From contig CAILTZ010000020.1 in NCBI GenBank assembly GCA_903837255.1, positions 1-7,389 of the forward strand: DNA of 7,389 nucleotides, in the 5' to 3' direction. The position numbers and the translations under genes are program-made. Positions 5,411 to 7,389 of this stretch are shown one piece after another. Every line of letters begins with the position of its first letter. Position 1 is the stretch's first letter. This DNA is from an uncultured Pirellula sp. GTDB lineage: Bacteria; Planctomycetota; Planctomycetia; Pirellulales; Pirellulaceae. Below the pieces are notes generated by a model. The model worked only from the letters and a program-made list of their open reading frames with translations. It had not been told where the DNA came from and searched no databases.

Positions 5411-5472
5411 CGGTAGGATCATGGTTTGGGAGTTCAAACCAACCCGAATTTTTCCCTGCACCCCTTGCCTCC

Positions 5473-5479
5473 AGGAAGG
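5473..5479 (+). promoter_or_regulatory. Ribosome binding site of uxaE (AGGAAGG)
   Basis: AGGAAGG lies six bases before the ATG at 5486. It selects that start over the in-frame TTG at 5426, which would add 20 residues unlike the family's N-terminus. Confidence 0.75.
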
Positions 5480-5485
5480 CTCCTG

Positions 5486-6736
5486 ATGCTTCGACTAGCC
5501 CGGTTTTCATTCGGCGTAGGTGACCGGTTTGGCCACCAAGCACCCGCGCAGCTTCGCGCCTTCCAAAAACTCCTTGCCCAGGGTGTCGAAGTCGTTCCGG
5601 TTTGGAACAAGTCCAATCGCGAGCACTCCTTCATCGGCTCGCAACCGGAAAGTGTCCGAGCTGCCGCAGAGCAAGCGGTTCGGCAAGCCAATTGGTCGCT
5701 CCCATGGCATACCGATGCCGACCATATCCGACTCGATACGGTCGATCGCTTTCTTAGCAGCTCGGATTTCTTCACCATCGATGTGGCCGACTCGATAGGC
5801 AAACCGGCCTCTGCAGAAATGATCCATCGTTTCCTCAAGAATCATCCGGAGCTTTTTGGCAACCTGCATATCAATGGGATCCCAGAATCGATCTTTCTCT
5901 CGGGTGATTCCCTCGAAGAAATCGCTTCGAAGTACCTAGCCGCCACCCAGGAAGCCGGTCGGATCTACCGCTACATCGCCCACAAACTCGGAGAAGGCAA
6001 TTTCATCGCCGAGGTTTCGATGGATGAGACCGATTCGCCTCAAACACCTCAAGAGCTACTGGTCATCCTGGCTGCACTGGCCGACGAACGGATCGCTCTG
6101 CAAACGATCGCTCCAAAGTTTACCGGTCGCTTCAACAAGGGGGTCGACTACGTCGGCGATCTGGATCGCTTTGCCAAAGAGTTTCGCGACGACCTGTGCG
6201 TTCTTGCTCATGCGGTCCATCGCTACGGGTTACCGGAGAACCTCAAACTCAGCGTCCATAGCGGTAGCGACAAATACTCGATCTATCCGATCATCCGCCA
6301 AGCCATCCTCGAAACCGGTGCAGGTCTTCATATCAAAACCGCCGGCACAACCTGGCTCGAAGAACTCATCGGATTGGCCGAGTCCGGAGACGAAGGTACC
6401 TTGCTGGTCTTCGAAATCTACTCAATCGCCTTGGAGCAAATCGGGGCGCTGACCGAACCCTACGCGAGCGTGATCGATATCCATATGTCCGAGCTACCGA
6501 GCTTGGATGACGTAGCCTCGTGGGACGGCACCCGATGGGCGAACACCCTCAGGCATATCCCCTCGCATCCACAGTTTAATTCCCATGTGCGACAACTCTT
6601 GCACGTGGCGTTCAAACTTGCCGCTAAAAAAGGAACCCGCTACACGGATCTGCTCAAGTCCCACAGCGAGATCATCGGAAACAACGTCTATGAAAATCTT
6701 TACACGCGGCACATGAAACCCCTGTTCCTCGGATGA
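5486..6736 (+). CDS. uxaE: Tagaturonate epimerase UxaE
   Basis: UxaE, first described in Thermotoga maritima, interconverts D-tagaturonate and D-fructuronate in the cytoplasm (EC 5.1.2.7), linking galacturonate and glucuronate breakdown. The 416-residue protein begins MLRLARFSFGVGDRFG. It carries the family stretches PVWNKSNREH (38-47), WHTDADHI (74-81), FFTIDVAD (95-102), then IAPKFTGRFNKGVDYVGD, LKLSVHSGSDKYSIYPIIR and IKTAGTTWLEEL. The His and Asp residues in these stretches are likely metal or substrate ligands by analogy with TIM-barrel epimerases. There is no signal peptide. The stop codon overlaps the start of the next gene as ATGA, indicating translational coupling in one operon with a secreted protein. 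No other uronate-pathway gene is visible in the window. Confidence 0.88.
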   Translation: MLRLARFSFGVGDRFGHQAPAQLRAFQKLLAQGVEVVPVWNKSNREHSFIGSQPESVRAAAEQAVRQANWSLPWHTDADHIRLDTVDRFLSSSDFFTIDVADSIGKPASAEMIHRFLKNHPELFGNLHINGIPESIFLSGDSLEEIASKYLAATQEAGRIYRYIAHKLGEGNFIAEVSMDETDSPQTPQELLVILAALADERIALQTIAPKFTGRFNKGVDYVGDLDRFAKEFRDDLCVLAHAVHRYGLPENLKLSVHSGSDKYSIYPIIRQAILETGAGLHIKTAGTTWLEELIGLAESGDEGTLLVFEIYSIALEQIGALTEPYASVIDIHMSELPSLDDVASWDGTRWANTLRHIPSHPQFNSHVRQLLHVAFKLAAKKGTRYTDLLKSHSEIIGNNVYENLYTRHMKPLFLG

Positions 6737-7389
6737 AACAGATTCATCATTGGACCTGTTTGTTCGCAATGCTCTTTGCAATCCTGCTCGCAGGCTCCGC
6801 CAAGGCTCAGAGCGAACCTATAGCCAAGCAACCCTCTGGACTGGTCCAACTGCCATACAACCATCCTGGACTGGTGGTCGATCTCGGAGTGGGCTTGTGG
6901 GCTTGGCCCATCCCTTGCGATGCCGATGGAGACGGCGATTTCGATCTCGTGGTTTCATGCCCGGACAAGCCATCCAACGGAGTCTGGCTCTTCGAGAACC
7001 GCCAAGCAGACACCTCGATCGACGCGATGCCTGTCTTTGAGCCAGCAGTCCGACTCAGCGGTACGGTCCACTACGTCATGCCCAGTTACACCGCCGATGG
7101 AATGCGAGTCCTGAGCCCGGGCAGGGAATACATGAACTTCACGCGTGCCGGTACCGGCGAGCCAAAGCCGCTGAGCGTCCCGGCCAATTTTTACCAACTC
7201 CAAGGAACCCAAACCAAAGGACCGAAAGTCCGACACAACCAATGGCGTTATGTGGACTACGACTCCGATGGCACCCTCGATTTGCTCGTCGGCATCGAAG
7301 ACTGGAGCTTCTATGGCTGGGATGACGCTTGGGATGCCCAAGGTCGCTGGCAGACAGGCCCACTGCGAGGCTTTGTCTACATCCTTCGA
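6733..7389 (+). CDS. Secreted FG-GAP/VCBS-repeat-like protein, 5' part
   Basis: This gene starts at the ATG overlapping the uxaE stop and stays open to the end of the window (219 codons visible), so the C-terminus is missing. Residues 1-25 form a signal peptide: Lys and His residues, a hydrophobic core (CLFAMLFAILLAG), and a cleavage site after Ala-Lys-Ala (23-25). The mature part has two calcium-binding FG-GAP-like loops, DADGDGDFDLVV (63-74) and DYDSDGTLDLLVG (175-187). These are typical of beta-propeller repeats in secreted planctomycete proteins. Such propellers usually bind or organise other proteins or glycans. Its function is unknown, but coupling to uxaE suggests a role outside the cytoplasm in use of uronic-acid polymers. 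There is no strong ribosome binding site, which is consistent with coupled translation. Confidence 0.85.
   Translation, partial: MKQIHHWTCLFAMLFAILLAGSAKAQSEPIAKQPSGLVQLPYNHPGLVVDLGVGLWAWPIPCDADGDGDFDLVVSCPDKPSNGVWLFENRQADTSIDAMPVFEPAVRLSGTVHYVMPSYTADGMRVLSPGREYMNFTRAGTGEPKPLSVPANFYQLQGTQTKGPKVRHNQWRYVDYDSDGTLDLLVGIEDWSFYGWDDAWDAQGRWQTGPLRGFVYILR

Noticed and set aside
5426..5485. A TTG start adding 20 residues to UxaE.
   Set aside because: The ATG at 5486 has a strong ribosome binding site and begins at the conserved FSFGVGDRFG region.

Overview
The window looks like chromosomal DNA from a planctomycete, probably related to Pirellula, Rhodopirellula or Blastopirellula. I infer this from moderate GC content, the type of sigma factor, a lone clpX, a secreted FG-GAP-like protein, a tagaturonate epimerase and a divergent Pup-ligase relative. 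No database search was possible, so the lineage is an inference.

Layout. (1) 1-578: the 3' part of a sigma-70 family factor (regions 2.4, 3 and 4). (2) 862-1173: a small single-span membrane protein with a SHOCT-like tail. (3) 1174-1482: a structured leader with two perfect hairpins, then clpX (1483-2769), the AAA+ unfoldase of ClpXP, closed by a strong 11-bp hairpin at 2820-2846. (4) 2863-2896: three direct repeats, then a 70-residue Pup/UBact-like protein ending in Ser-Gly-Glu (2912-3124), overlapped in another frame by a 581-residue PafA/Dop-family protein (3054-4799). (5) 4905-4977: tRNA-Gly(CCC), with a 12-bp palindrome in its candidate promoter. (6) 4979-5266, minus strand: a small stand-alone WYL-domain protein whose stop codon lies one base beyond the tRNA. 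(7) 5486-6736: uxaE, overlapping by the ATGA arrangement a secreted FG-GAP/VCBS-like protein that runs off the window (6733-7389).

The most interesting part is the Pup-like/PafA-like pair. The small protein has the Pup architecture: a disordered polar N-terminus, an amphipathic helical C-terminal half and a terminal Gly-Glu needing no deamidation. The large protein keeps recognisable PafA/Dop blocks along its length, but about 100 extra residues rich in membrane-type hydrophobic segments sit in the middle of its catalytic domain, and several canonical active-site residues are changed. This suggests a membrane-associated, perhaps proteasome-independent, Pup-like conjugation system next to clpX. 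No proteasome subunit or Mpa/ARC ATPase is visible here.

The right end is a separate catabolic unit: UxaE interconverts tagaturonate and fructuronate, and the coupled secreted protein may act on or bind uronate-containing polysaccharide. The WYL protein diverges from uxaE and could be a local regulator, but nothing in the sequence proves this.
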